Shown here: positions 26,442 through 35,523 of the stretch, one piece after another | Numbering within the stretch: the stretch's first letter is position 1 | How the letters are laid out: each line of letters starts with the position of its first letter | Translations under genes and position numbers: made by a program | DNA from: Halobellus litoreus | GTDB taxonomy: Archaea; Halobacteriota; Halobacteria; Halobacteriales; Haloferacaceae | NCBI RefSeq assembly: GCF_024464595.1 | Contig: NZ_JANHAW010000002.1 | Location: 434,001-498,000 of the forward strand | DNA length: 64,000 nucleotides | Reading direction: 5' to 3' | Notes under the pieces: generated by a model | Told to the model about the DNA's origin: nothing | Database searches by the model: none | What the model saw: the letters and a program-made list of their open reading frames with translations, nothing else

Positions 26442-28529
26442 ATGTCACTGAATGATAATTCTTGGATGGTCGAACCCGAAGCCGATTTCACCGTCCCCAG
26501 CGACAAAGACGCGATCACGAGCACGCCGGCGGGACAGAGCCAGCACGTTCTCGTGACGGCGAACCGCTACGCGGACAACCCCCGGTACCCGTATCGCGGC
26601 GCTATCGTCGAGGAGACCTCGGCGTTTCGGTCCGACGTCGAGCTGTTCTACGACCTTCATTCGATGGTCTGGGACGCCGACCTCCGGGAGACGCACGACA
26701 TCCGCAACGACGCGGTCGAAAGCAGCCTCGAATGGGCGTCGGCGGCCGTCCCCGAACTGCGGCTCCGCAACGAGTTCGAGTTCGGCGACGGGACGAGCGG
26801 GAGCCTCGAACAGCACATCGTCGCGAGTTCGAACCAGTGTTCGCTGCTCGTTCGCAACCGCGCGAGCTTCGACTCCGCCCACGAACGCACGCTCTTCACC
26901 GTGTTCAATCTCGGTATCAAGGGCCACAGTCACGAGGACCCGAACGCGGTACAGGCCGCCCACGTCGTCCACGCCGAGGACTGCGACGTTCTGACCGCGA
27001 CCGACGGTAACCGCCACGTGGCGTTCGCACAGGCGTACGACGGGTCGCGGCGGTTCGACGGGCACCGAGTCGGACACAGCGGCCGTCAGTCCGGCCCCGA
27101 GCGCAGCGCCTGGGCGGACATCTACGGGGAGAACGACGGTTGGATCGACGAGACGGAGAGCGGAAGCGGAAACCTCGACGCCGGGTTCGGCCTGTTCGTC
27201 GACGACGAGGAGTCCGTCGAGTGGCTGACGGCGGTCGGCTTCGCGACCGAAAGCGAGGAGAAGGCGATAGAACACGCCCGCAACGCGTTGGATGCGGGGT
27301 ACGAGTCCGAACGCGAGGCGTTCGATCGCGCGTGGCGGGACTGGCACCGGAATGTGCGAGGGGAGCCGACCGGCGAGGCGGTCGTCGACGACCTGTACGA
27401 GCGCTCGCTGACCAGTCTGAAGTGCGCCGAGGACCACTGCGAAGCGATGATCGCGGGCGCGTTCAAGCCGACCGATATGACGTACAAGTTCATCTGGCCC
27501 CGCGATCAAGTCATCATCGTGCAGGCGCTGGCCGCCGCCGGGGCGTTCGACGAGGCTCGACAGGCTCTGGAGTGGCTCGACCGCGTCCAGATCACCGACG
27601 GAGACGAGGAGACGCACGACGACCGCGGCATCGACCGCCGCGGGACGTGGTGGCAGAACTACTACACGACAGGCGAACCGCACTGGCGGGCCCTCCAGTT
27701 GGACCAGGTCGGGGGACCGATCTACGCCCACTGGCTCCTCTGGCGGGAGACGGGCGACGACGACGCGCTCGAAGAACACTACGAGATGAGCGAGCGGGCG
27801 GCGACGTTCCTCCTGGAGTGGGACAACGGCGACGGGTTCCCCCGGAAGCACCAGGACCCCTGGGAGGAGGTGTGGGGCCACTCGACGGAGGGGAGCGCCT
27901 CGGCGATCGCCGGACTCCGCTGTATGGCCGAGATGGCCGAGGAGACCGGCGACGAGGAGTTCGCGGCCGAGTGCCGGGAGTGCGCCGCCGACTGGGCGGA
28001 CAACTTCGAAACCTACTGCTTCCGGACGAACACGCCGTACGGCGACCACTACGTCACCGCGGCCGATCCCGAGTACGGCGAGCCCGCGCCGGACCAGCGA
28101 CCGGACGCCGCGGCGTTTATGGCCTACTGGCCGTGGAACGTCCTCGACGCCGATGACGAGGGGCTCGTCTCGACCGTCGAACTCGCCGACGACCCGGCCT
28201 GGCGGGCGGACGACACCCCCTGCGTCGGGCGATACCCCGGAGACGTGTACACGCCCAGCGGGACAGCGGAGGACGGCGGATGGCCGCTCTGCGAGGCGTA
28301 CGTCGACGTCGTCCGGTGGCAGTCCGGCGTCGATCCGGACGCGGTGGCCGACTACGTCACAGAGCACGCCGGCGAGTGGACGACCTCGGCGGGGCTCCTC
28401 CCCGAGCGGGTCGACGCCGACGGCACCGTGAGCTGGAACTCGAACCTCCAGTGGAGTCAGGCGATGTACGTCCTGCTCGTCGAGAGCCACCTGCGCGGGG
28501 AGCCGTACGGACTCGCCCCGGGAGAGTGA
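26442..28529 (+). CDS. glycoside hydrolase family 15 glucoamylase/glucodextranase-like enzyme
   Basis: The 695-residue protein has an N-terminal beta-sandwich domain (residues about 1-270) typical of archaeal and bacterial GH15 enzymes and a C-terminal (alpha/alpha)6 barrel. Catalytic-region motifs are FIWPRDQVIIVQAL, DPWEEVWGHSTEGSA (general-acid Glu region) and LLPERVDADG near the second catalytic Glu, followed by WSQAMYVLLVESH. It should release glucose from alpha-glucans or dextran-like chains. No signal peptide is seen, so it is probably cytoplasmic. ATG 26442 is chosen for the protein-like N-terminus. Confidence 0.9.
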   Translation: MSLNDNSWMVEPEADFTVPSDKDAITSTPAGQSQHVLVTANRYADNPRYPYRGAIVEETSAFRSDVELFYDLHSMVWDADLRETHDIRNDAVESSLEWASAAVPELRLRNEFEFGDGTSGSLEQHIVASSNQCSLLVRNRASFDSAHERTLFTVFNLGIKGHSHEDPNAVQAAHVVHAEDCDVLTATDGNRHVAFAQAYDGSRRFDGHRVGHSGRQSGPERSAWADIYGENDGWIDETESGSGNLDAGFGLFVDDEESVEWLTAVGFATESEEKAIEHARNALDAGYESEREAFDRAWRDWHRNVRGEPTGEAVVDDLYERSLTSLKCAEDHCEAMIAGAFKPTDMTYKFIWPRDQVIIVQALAAAGAFDEARQALEWLDRVQITDGDEETHDDRGIDRRGTWWQNYYTTGEPHWRALQLDQVGGPIYAHWLLWRETGDDDALEEHYEMSERAATFLLEWDNGDGFPRKHQDPWEEVWGHSTEGSASAIAGLRCMAEMAEETGDEEFAAECRECAADWADNFETYCFRTNTPYGDHYVTAADPEYGEPAPDQRPDAAAFMAYWPWNVLDADDEGLVSTVELADDPAWRADDTPCVGRYPGDVYTPSGTAEDGGWPLCEAYVDVVRWQSGVDPDAVADYVTEHAGEWTTSAGLLPERVDADGTVSWNSNLQWSQAMYVLLVESHLRGEPYGLAPGE

Positions 28530-28612
28530 CCGTCGGTGCGTAGCGGCGAGTGGCGGTTACCGCGGCGTTAGCGGGAATTCAATACGACGGAGGTACTTCA
28601 CACGACCAGAGA

Positions 28613-28852
28613 ATGCTCGAACTATACCGGCTTCGGGGGTGTCCGTACTGCGAGAAAGTCGAACGGAAGCTCGACGAGCTCGGACTCGATTACGAGCGAC
28701 ACGACGTGCCCTCGTTCCGGTTCCTCCGATCGGAGGTGAAGGAAGTGAGCGGGCAGTCGGGGGTGCCGGTTCTCGTCGACACGGAGAACGGCGTCGACGG
28801 GATGGCAGAGAGCGACGACATCGTGGCGTATCTCGAACGCACCTACGGGTGA
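28613..28852 (+). CDS. glutaredoxin-like protein (CPYC)
   Basis: The 79-residue glutaredoxin has MLELYRLRGCPYCEKVERKL (dithiol CPYC), cis-proline GVPVLVD and the ending SDDIVAYLERTYG. It is paralogous to the CPYS protein at 13224. Its TGA overlaps the GTG start of the DUF63 gene by four bases, so the two are translated together. Confidence 0.9.
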   Translation: MLELYRLRGCPYCEKVERKLDELGLDYERHDVPSFRFLRSEVKEVSGQSGVPVLVDTENGVDGMAESDDIVAYLERTYG

Positions 28853-29592
28853 TTCCAGCCGCGGTCCGGCAGTCGCTGCGACGCTGGGAGATCGGAGTGA
28901 CGCCCGCGATGGTCGCCTCGACGTTCCCCTGGTTCGGCGTCGTCGGGGCGGCGTACGCGACCCAGCAGGCGGTCGCCCTGCCGAGGCTTCTCGACCTGCT
29001 GTTTCGGTCGCCGGCGGCGTATCTCACAGTCGGTTCCGTCGTGGTACTTCTGTGGTTCACCGTCGAGCGAGTTCGACCGGGGGCACAGGCCCCCGTCACG
29101 ATCGTGGGCGGGGTCGCGCTCCTCGCGATCGGTGCGCTCGCCCTCGCGCTCGACCTGTTCTCTCGCGGCAGCGAGGTCCTGCTGTGGAACGGCGTCGCGG
29201 TCGCATTCGCGCTCGGAGCGACCGCAGTCGTGTGGGGGATCTACCGGTGGAGAGACTCGGACGCCGTCTGGGTGGGACTCGGGAGCGGCGTCCTCTTCGC
29301 ACACGTGCTCGACGCGGCCACGACCGGCGTCGGATTGGCGGCACTCGGGACCGTCGAACGGAATCCGATCGCCGCGTCGATCATCGCGATCGGTGACACG
29401 GCGGCGCTCGCCCACTCGGGGATCGCCGTGTTCCTCGTCGTAAAAATCGCCGTGGCCCTCGCGGCGGTCTCGATACTCGCTGGATCGGCCGAGTCCGGGC
29501 GCGAAGAGGCCGCGATACTCGTCGTCGCCGGCGGCGTCGGGTTGGCTCCCGCCGTTCACAACCTCGTCCTGTTTTCGCTCACCGTGTCGTGA
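28849..29592 (+). CDS. DUF63-family membrane protein
   Basis: The 247-residue protein has about seven membrane helices. The phrase FAHVLDAATTGVGLAALG and the later helix pattern match haloarchaeal/methanogen DUF63 proteins, whose function is unknown. GTG 28849 overlaps the glutaredoxin stop; ATG 28909 is a possible shorter start. In other haloarchaea DUF63 genes are usually next to phosphatase or tRNA-related genes, so the glutaredoxin coupling is unexpected. Confidence 0.72.
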   Translation: MIPAAVRQSLRRWEIGVTPAMVASTFPWFGVVGAAYATQQAVALPRLLDLLFRSPAAYLTVGSVVVLLWFTVERVRPGAQAPVTIVGGVALLAIGALALALDLFSRGSEVLLWNGVAVAFALGATAVVWGIYRWRDSDAVWVGLGSGVLFAHVLDAATTGVGLAALGTVERNPIAASIIAIGDTAALAHSGIAVFLVVKIAVALAAVSILAGSAESGREEAAILVVAGGVGLAPAVHNLVLFSLTVS

Positions 29593-29711
29593 CCTGCGAC
29601 GTCGTTGCCTCCGACGACTCTCTGACCGGATCGGACACCGATCGACGCCGATCGATCGTGCGCATACGGTCAGACAGAAGTCCGTGGCTACAATAGTTCT
29701 CTCCGGCAGTG

Positions 29712-30791
29712 TCAGGTGGTTTCCGACGACACCGTCAGGCCGGTGAACTCGAATCGCGTCCCGCCGTCGTCGCTGTCGGTGACGGCGACGTCCCACCCGT
29801 GGCCGTCGGCGATCTGTTCGACGATCGCCAGTCCGAACCCGGTACCGCTCTCCTCGGAGGTGTATCCCCACTCGAACAGTCGCTCGGTCTGCTCGGTCCC
29901 GATACCCGGACCGTCGTCGGCGACGTAGAATCCGACCGCGTCCGGCGATTCGATGGGTTCGACGGTGAGATTCACGCCGGACTCGCAGTGCTGGACCGCG
30001 TTCCGAAAGAGGTTCTCCAGCAACTCCTGCAGGCGGGACGGGTCCGCCGAGAAGGTGAGCGTCGTCTCACAGTGAAGCGTCGCCTCCCCGGCCGAGACGG
30101 ACCGCCACGCGCGACGGCTCACGTCCTCCAGCGCGACCGGCTCCTGTGCGCCGACAGCGTCGCCCTCCCGCACCAACGCCAGTAGTTCGTCGACGAGTTC
30201 GTCCATCCGATCGACGGCGTCCTGCGCCGCCTCGAAGTGCTTCGGATCACCCGTTTCGCGTGCGAGGTCGAGGTGGCCGTCGACGACAGAGATCGGGTTC
30301 CGGAGGTCGTGTGAGAGCACCTGCGCGAACTGTTCGAGTCTGTCGATCTTCTCTTCGAGTTGCCGCCGGTGTTCCACTCGCTCGGAGACGTCCCGAAGGA
30401 TGGCGACCATCCGCGTCGGCGACCCCCCGTCGTCGAGCACCGCGCCCGAGATCTCGGTGGGGACCCGCTCGCCGTCCCTGGTGAGACACGACAGGTCGTC
30501 CGTCCACCCCGACCCGGACTCTCTGACCTCCGAGATGAACTGGTCACGGACGCGGTCGATGTCGTCCGGATGGATGGCCGCGGGATCCATCCCCAGAAGC
30601 GTCTCCTCGGCGTATCCCAGCAACTCACACGACGCGGGATTGACTTCCACGATCTCCTCGGCGGCGAAATCGACGATCATAATCGCATCGTTACTGTGCC
30701 GGAAGAGCTTCCGGTATCGCTCCCCGAGAGCGGTGTTCGACCGATCGGCGGAGGGCGTTGCCGACCCGGAGCGATCGTTATCTCGTGGCAT
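29712..30791 (-). CDS. PAS-domain sensor histidine kinase
   Basis: The 359-residue soluble protein has a PAS domain (residues 25-140: RHSNDAIMIVDFAAEEIVEVN), a HisKA domain with LSHDLRNPISVVDGHLD (His161) and an HATPase domain with ELLENLFRNAVQH, VADDGPGIG and GTGFGLAIVEQIADGH. It has no membrane segments and therefore senses a cytoplasmic signal. No partner response regulator is adjacent, which is common for haloarchaeal orphan kinases. Confidence 0.93.
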   Translation of the reverse strand: MPRDNDRSGSATPSADRSNTALGERYRKLFRHSNDAIMIVDFAAEEIVEVNPASCELLGYAEETLLGMDPAAIHPDDIDRVRDQFISEVRESGSGWTDDLSCLTRDGERVPTEISGAVLDDGGSPTRMVAILRDVSERVEHRRQLEEKIDRLEQFAQVLSHDLRNPISVVDGHLDLARETGDPKHFEAAQDAVDRMDELVDELLALVREGDAVGAQEPVALEDVSRRAWRSVSAGEATLHCETTLTFSADPSRLQELLENLFRNAVQHCESGVNLTVEPIESPDAVGFYVADDGPGIGTEQTERLFEWGYTSEESGTGFGLAIVEQIADGHGWDVAVTDSDDGGTRFEFTGLTVSSETT

Positions 30792-31119
30792 TTTGGGGTC
30801 CGTTTCCGTGGATCATCGGCAGTCTGGGATGCGCGACTTCACCGGCTAATTAGATATACTTTGTTGCCCGGAGAGACGGAGACGGGGTCGGAATCGGCTT
30901 CGGCGGTCTGGGGGGAGGTGACGCCGGTTGCCGATCCCATCGGGATGTGGTCCCTGACGCATATAATTTCGCGGCAACCACGGGGTAACGAAGTGACCGG
31001 GACGTAACCGTGGTGCCGGGGGAGTCGGGGTGTCGATCCGGCACGCGGGTAACACCGCTCACGGGGTAACCAAGCGGTTACCGCACAATTAGGTGCGTCG
31101 GCACGAATCGAGCGGGCAT
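30792..31119. other. 328-bp gap between divergent kinase and Rieske-TPP genes
   Basis: GC-rich apart from a short AT patch near 30845-30862 (TAATTAGATATACTTTG), which could be a promoter for either strand. Repeated GGTAAC-like hexamers (TAACCG, GTAACG, GTAACC) occur between 30990 and 31082 and may be regulatory. No gene was recognised. Confidence 0.4.
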
Positions 31120-33108
31120 ATGGGTTCAGAGACCTCGGAGAACGGATCGGACGCGACCGTCAGCTGGTACAAGGCGCTCTCCCCTGACGAGCTGCCGGAA
31201 GGCCGAGTGAAAGCGGTCAGCTGCGGCGGGGAGACCGTCGCGGTGACCCACTACGACGGCGAGTACGCCGCGCTCGACAACGACTGCCCGCACCAGGGGG
31301 GCCCGCTGGGAGAGGGATCGATCGAGGCCGGGTGTCTCCGCTGTCCCTGGCACGGCTGGGACTTCGACCCGCTCACGGGGGAGACGCCCGGCCCGCACGA
31401 CGACCGCGTCGGGACGTACCCGGTCGAGGAGCGGGAGGACGGCATCTACGTCGGATTCCCGCAAGAAGACCCCCACGAGCGAACGGTTTCGGACGTGATC
31501 GCCGAGACGCTCGTCAACTGGGGCGTCAGACACGTCTGGGGCATCGTCGGGCACTCGAACCTCGGCCTCGCCGACGCGCTGCGTCGAGAGGCCGACCGGG
31601 GGACCCTCTCGTACTACGGCGTCCGTCACGAGGGGGCGGGAGCGTTCGCCGCGTCCGCCTACGGGAAACTCACCGGTCGCCCCGCCGCCTGTTTCTCCAT
31701 CGCCGGCCCCGGCGCGACGAATATGCTCACGGGGCTGTGGGACGCGAACGTCGACCGATCGCCGACGATCGCGCTCACCGGCCAGGTGGACTCGCAGGTG
31801 CTCGGTACCGGGAACTTCCAGGAAGTCGACCTCGAGGCCGCCTACGGCGACGTGGCCGAGTTCGAGGCGACCGTCCTGCCGGACAGCCGACACGCCGAAC
31901 TCGCGACGCGGGCGGCGAAGACGGCGATCCTCGAACGGGGCGTCTCCCACCTGATCTTCCCCGACGAGATCCAGACGCAACCGGCGGCGGGCGTCGACGC
32001 CGGCGACCCAGAGGGGCGGATCACCGACCGGGACATCAGTCCCCCCGAAGACGCCCTCTCGGACGCGGTCGAACTGCTGGAGACCGCAGAGCGGCCGGTC
32101 ATCGTCGTGGGGCACGGGGCCCGCTTCGAGATGGACGGGATCGTCGAACTCGCCGAGCGGTTCGACTGTCCGATACTGACGACGTTCAAGGCGAAGGGCC
32201 AGGTTCCAGATTCCCACCCCCTCGCCGCCGGGGTCCTCGGGCGGAGCGGGACGCCGATCGCGAGTCACTTCATGAACGAGTCGGACCTATTGGCGGTCTT
32301 CGGCGCGAGCTTCTCGAATCACACCGGCATCGCGGAGTACAAGCCGATCATCCACGTCGACTACGACGCGATGACGCTCGGGAAGTTTCACAGCGTCGAC
32401 GTCCCGGTGTGGGGCGAGATCGGCGTCACCGTCGGTGAGCTCCGGGAGCGACTCGGCGACGACCTCGCCGCCGAGAGCCAGCGCGAGGAACTCGCAGAGC
32501 GGTGGGAAATCTGGCGCGAGGAGAAGGCGACGCGCCGGGGGGAACCGCCCGAGAGAGGCGTCAACTACGCCACCGTTTTCGACGCGATGAGTCGGGTCGT
32601 CCCCGACGACGCCATCATCCCCGTCGACGTGGGGAACAACACCTACGCGTTCGGTCGGTACTTCGAACCGGCGGGGCAGGCGGTGTTGATGTCCGGTTAC
32701 CTCGGCTCGATCGGGTTCGCGTTCCCGGCGGCGCTGGGCGCGTGGGCGGCGACGCGAGAACCCGAGTCGCGCTTCTCCGGTCGGCCCGTGGTCTCCGTCT
32801 CCAGCGACGGCGGGTTCGGCCAGTACCTGAGCGAGTTCACGACGGCGGTGAAGTACGAGATGGACCTCACGCACGTCTTGCTCAACGACGACGAACTCGG
32901 GAAGATCAGCAAGGAGCAGCGCACGGGCGGGTGGGACGTCTGGCAGACCGACCTCGTCAACCCGGACTTCGCGGCCTTCGCGGAGAACTGCGGCGGTCAC
33001 GGTGTCCGCGTCAAGAACGAAGACGACCTCGAAGCCGCGCTGGAAGAGGCGATCGCGTACGACGGCCCGGCGCTCGTCGAGATCCTCACCGACTCGGACC
33101 CAGTGTGA
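31120..33108 (+). CDS. Rieske domain fused to TPP-dependent pyruvate-oxidase-like enzyme
   Basis: The 662-residue protein joins two domains. Residues 14-115 are a Rieske [2Fe-2S] ferredoxin-like domain with ligands C56-x-H58 (DCPHQGG) and C75-x-x-H78 (CPWHGW). Residues 120-660 are a POX/acetolactate-synthase-type TPP enzyme with catalytic Glu171 (VRHEGAGAFAASAYG), central domain and C-terminal SDGGFGQ...LNDDELG TPP/metal motif (residues 562-594), where the usual GDG is SDG. Such enzymes decarboxylate 2-oxo acids; relatives also act on sulfoacetaldehyde. A built-in Rieske cluster would let electrons from the TPP intermediate leave one at a time. GTG 31093 is an alternative start. Confidence 0.88.
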   Translation: MGSETSENGSDATVSWYKALSPDELPEGRVKAVSCGGETVAVTHYDGEYAALDNDCPHQGGPLGEGSIEAGCLRCPWHGWDFDPLTGETPGPHDDRVGTYPVEEREDGIYVGFPQEDPHERTVSDVIAETLVNWGVRHVWGIVGHSNLGLADALRREADRGTLSYYGVRHEGAGAFAASAYGKLTGRPAACFSIAGPGATNMLTGLWDANVDRSPTIALTGQVDSQVLGTGNFQEVDLEAAYGDVAEFEATVLPDSRHAELATRAAKTAILERGVSHLIFPDEIQTQPAAGVDAGDPEGRITDRDISPPEDALSDAVELLETAERPVIVVGHGARFEMDGIVELAERFDCPILTTFKAKGQVPDSHPLAAGVLGRSGTPIASHFMNESDLLAVFGASFSNHTGIAEYKPIIHVDYDAMTLGKFHSVDVPVWGEIGVTVGELRERLGDDLAAESQREELAERWEIWREEKATRRGEPPERGVNYATVFDAMSRVVPDDAIIPVDVGNNTYAFGRYFEPAGQAVLMSGYLGSIGFAFPAALGAWAATREPESRFSGRPVVSVSSDGGFGQYLSEFTTAVKYEMDLTHVLLNDDELGKISKEQRTGGWDVWQTDLVNPDFAAFAENCGGHGVRVKNEDDLEAALEEAIAYDGPALVEILTDSDPV

Positions 33109-33166
33109 GGGTCGCTCACGGCACCGTCTCCCGGTGTTGCAAAGGGATTACACGGCCGCCGCGTTA

Positions 33167-33173
33167 CTTTATG
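33167..33173 (+). promoter_or_regulatory. TATA-like box upstream of the Rieske-GltS gene
   Basis: CTTTATG lies about 26 bp before an in-frame GTG at 33196. It predicts either a leaderless start there (613 residues) or a leader of about 190 bases before ATG 33388. Confidence 0.4.
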
Positions 33174-33289
33174 AGTCCGGCGCGGTTGGTCTCGCGTGAC
33201 CGGGACGCCGCCGACTCGGGACGCGGTCGCCGCACCCGTTCGTACTGCGGCGGCATTCCGGTGCGATCCGACGCTGACGCAGGACAATT

Positions 33290-33391
33290 ATGACACGCGA
33301 TCCATCCGATACCGATCAGGACCGACTGCGGGCGAACCGACGAGCAGTAGCCGACCAGCGCTGGCGGGCGCCAACGCGGAGGGGACGATGA
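33290..33391 (+). CDS. possible 33-codon leader ORF coupled to the Rieske-GltS gene
   Basis: A frame from ATG 33290 encodes 33 mostly charged residues (starting MTRDPSDTDQDRLRANRRAV) and its TGA overlaps ATG 33388 by four bases. It lies inside the alternative N-terminal extension of the next protein, in another frame, so only one of the two readings is likely to be correct. The Arg-rich end is also what GC-rich non-coding DNA yields. Confidence 0.3.
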   Translation: MTRDPSDTDQDRLRANRRAVADQRWRAPTRRGR

Positions 33392-35037
33392 GCCGGCCGG
33401 CCGCAGACGATCCCCGACGCGTCGCGACGTGGAGCGAGCTGGCCGACCGGGAACCGACACACGCGCGGGTCGAGGGCGTCGACCTCGTCGTCATCCGGTA
33501 CGACGGGGAGGTCTCGGTCCTCTACGGTCGGTGTCTCCACCGCGGGGTGTTGCTCGGCGACGGCCGCGTCGACGGGCACAACCTCATCTGCGGCGTTCAC
33601 GGGTGGGACTACCGCGTCGACACGGGCATCAGCGAGTACGACAACTCGGAGGTTCTCGCGAAGTTCACCGCGTGGGTCGACGAGGACGAGGACGTCGTGT
33701 TCGTCGACGGGAGCGAGGTCGCCGAGTGGGCCGAGGACAACCCGCAGCCATACGACGAGCCCGAAGCGGCCGACAGCGCGGCGAACCCCGAGTTCTACGG
33801 CGATCCCGACGAAGACGCGGATCCCCACACCCACTACATCCAGAAGCTCGCCCAGCGGGGCGCGGAGGGAATCGGTGAGCACGGGAGCGTCTCGGCGATG
33901 GGCGTCCCACGATCCGAACTGCCCAGCTGGGACGACCTGCAGATACTGACGGCGCAGCTCGCCCGCACCCCGCTCGACGACGAGGCGCCCGTCGACACGG
34001 AACTGGTGATCGGACCGAGCGCCGAGAACCCGCTGGAACTCGACATCCCGATCTTCGTCAGCGATATGAGCTTCGGTGCGCTCAGCGAGGAGGCCAAGAT
34101 CGCAATCTCGAAGGGGGCCGAACGGGCGGGGACCGGCGTCTGCTCCGGCGAGGGTGGGATGCTTCCCGAGGAGCAGGCGGCCAACTCGCGGTACTTCTAC
34201 GAGTACGCGACCGGGAAGTTCGGCTGGGACCTCGACCTCGTCGAACGTGTGCAGGCGTTCCACTTCAAGGCCGGCCAGGGGGCGAAGACCGGGACCGGCG
34301 GCCACCTCCCGGGCGAGAAGGTGCAGGGTCGTATCGCGGAGGTCCGCGACCTCGAACCCGGGACGGACGCGGTGAGTCCCTCGCGGTTCGACGACCTGCG
34401 AACGCCCGAAGACTTCGCCGCGATGGCCGACCGCGTCCGCGAGGTCGGCGGCGGGATCCCCGTCGGGTTCAAGCTCTCCGCCCAGCACGTCGAGGACGAC
34501 ATCGACTTCGCGCTCGACGCCGGCGCGGACTACGTCATCCTGGACGGACGGGGCGGCGGGACCGGTGCGGCGCCGGACGTGTTCAAGAACAACATCTCCG
34601 TGCCGACGATGGCAGCGCTGGCTCGCGCCCGGCGGCACCTCGACGCGCGCGGTCGCTCCGACGTGACGCTCATCGCGACGGGCGGCCTCCGCACGGAGTC
34701 GGATTTCATCAAGGCGATGGCGCTCGGCGCCGACGGCGTCGCAGTCGCCAACTCCGCGATGCAGGCGATCGGCTGTCTCGGGATGCGGGCCTGCGACTCG
34801 AACAACTGCCCAGTCGGGATCGCGACCCAGCGGGAGGACCTCCGGAACCGGGTCGTGATCGATTCCGCCGCCGAGGGCCTGCAGAACTTCTTCGAGGCGA
34901 CGGTTTCGTTGATGAAGGTGATGGCCAGAGCCTGCGGACACGACAGCCTCTCGGGATTCGAGCGCCGCGATCTGACGACCTGGAAGGAGGAGATCGCCGA
35001 TCTGACCGGCGTCGAGTACGCGGGGGTCGGCCGATGA
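33388..35037 (+). CDS. Rieske domain fused to glutamate-synthase-type FMN/3Fe-4S domain
   Basis: The 549-residue protein (613 if it starts at GTG 33196) has an N-terminal Rieske domain with C49-x-H51 (RCLHRG) and C68-x-x-H71 (CGVHGWDYR). A long acidic linker precedes a GltS central FMN domain: FVSDMSFGALSEEAKIAIS, GEGGMLPEE, KAGQGAKTGTGGHLPG, LDGRGGGTGAAP, LIATGGLRTESDFIKAMALG and the 3Fe-4S motif CLGMRACDSNNCPVGIATQ. There is no glutaminase domain, so ammonia or another amine donor, or a non-nitrogen reaction, must be used. It directly follows the Rieske-TPP gene with 87 to 279 bases between, depending on the start. Confidence 0.9.
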   Translation: MSRPAADDPRRVATWSELADREPTHARVEGVDLVVIRYDGEVSVLYGRCLHRGVLLGDGRVDGHNLICGVHGWDYRVDTGISEYDNSEVLAKFTAWVDEDEDVVFVDGSEVAEWAEDNPQPYDEPEAADSAANPEFYGDPDEDADPHTHYIQKLAQRGAEGIGEHGSVSAMGVPRSELPSWDDLQILTAQLARTPLDDEAPVDTELVIGPSAENPLELDIPIFVSDMSFGALSEEAKIAISKGAERAGTGVCSGEGGMLPEEQAANSRYFYEYATGKFGWDLDLVERVQAFHFKAGQGAKTGTGGHLPGEKVQGRIAEVRDLEPGTDAVSPSRFDDLRTPEDFAAMADRVREVGGGIPVGFKLSAQHVEDDIDFALDAGADYVILDGRGGGTGAAPDVFKNNISVPTMAALARARRHLDARGRSDVTLIATGGLRTESDFIKAMALGADGVAVANSAMQAIGCLGMRACDSNNCPVGIATQREDLRNRVVIDSAAEGLQNFFEATVSLMKVMARACGHDSLSGFERRDLTTWKEEIADLTGVEYAGVGR

Positions 35038-35131
35038 CAGGCCGGCGGACGCCGTATAAAACTGTCGCTCACGTGTACGGCCGGAGGCGGCGCGCGGTAG
35101 CGACATTATCGTTCGACACGTTTCGTGAGCT

Positions 35132-35404
35132 ATGGAGACGAGCGCGACAGCCCCGGACCCGACACCGGAACGGGCGGACGTCATCCCCGATTCCTATGCC
35201 GTCCACGTGGGCGCAGAGCGCATCGACGTCTGGCAGTACCGGATCACCATCTCCGATCCGGACGGGGCGTGGCACTTCGTCGAGACGCTCGACCGGGAGA
35301 AGGACCCGAAACTCTCGATGGACCAGGCGTCGCCGATGCCGCCGACCGCGGCGGGATACTGGATATACAGCCGAACCTACGACTGCGAACTGGACTGTGA
35401 GTAG
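35132..35404 (+). CDS. small acidic protein of unknown function
   Basis: The 90-residue protein reads as a folded beta-rich domain (YAVHVGAERIDVWQYRITIS, WHFVETLDREKDPKLSM, AAGYWIYSRTYDCELDCE), ending with two cysteines. I do not recognise the family. A TATA-like ACATTATCG about 27 bp before ATG 35132 suggests a leaderless gene. It sits just after the Rieske-GltS gene and may be an accessory protein for it. Confidence 0.65.
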   Translation: METSATAPDPTPERADVIPDSYAVHVGAERIDVWQYRITISDPDGAWHFVETLDREKDPKLSMDQASPMPPTAAGYWIYSRTYDCELDCE

Positions 35405-35523
35405 CGGCATCGACCGCGGCCCGGCGAGCGTCGAGCGCGTCTCGACATCGGACGAGCCGGAACCCGCGCTCGGTTCCGCGCCGTTGGGATGGGTCTTTAG
35501 GCCCGGGGGGCGTGCGTAGCGGT

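Noticed and set aside
26445-28490. 681-codon open frame on the minus strand across the GH15 gene
   Set aside because: It is the antisense shadow of a clear GH15 enzyme in GC-rich DNA; its residues are rich in Arg, Val, Pro and lack any domain motif.
31120-33108. Assigning the TPP enzyme as sulfoacetaldehyde acetyltransferase (Xsc)
   Set aside because: Sulfur genes nearby make it tempting, but the sequence looks generally pyruvate-oxidase-like, has a Rieske fusion, and no phosphotransacetylase or taurine dehydrogenase gene is present.
33316-35184. 622-codon open frame on the minus strand across the Rieske-GltS gene
   Set aside because: Antisense shadow of a gene with intact FMN and 3Fe-4S motifs; composition is non-protein-like.
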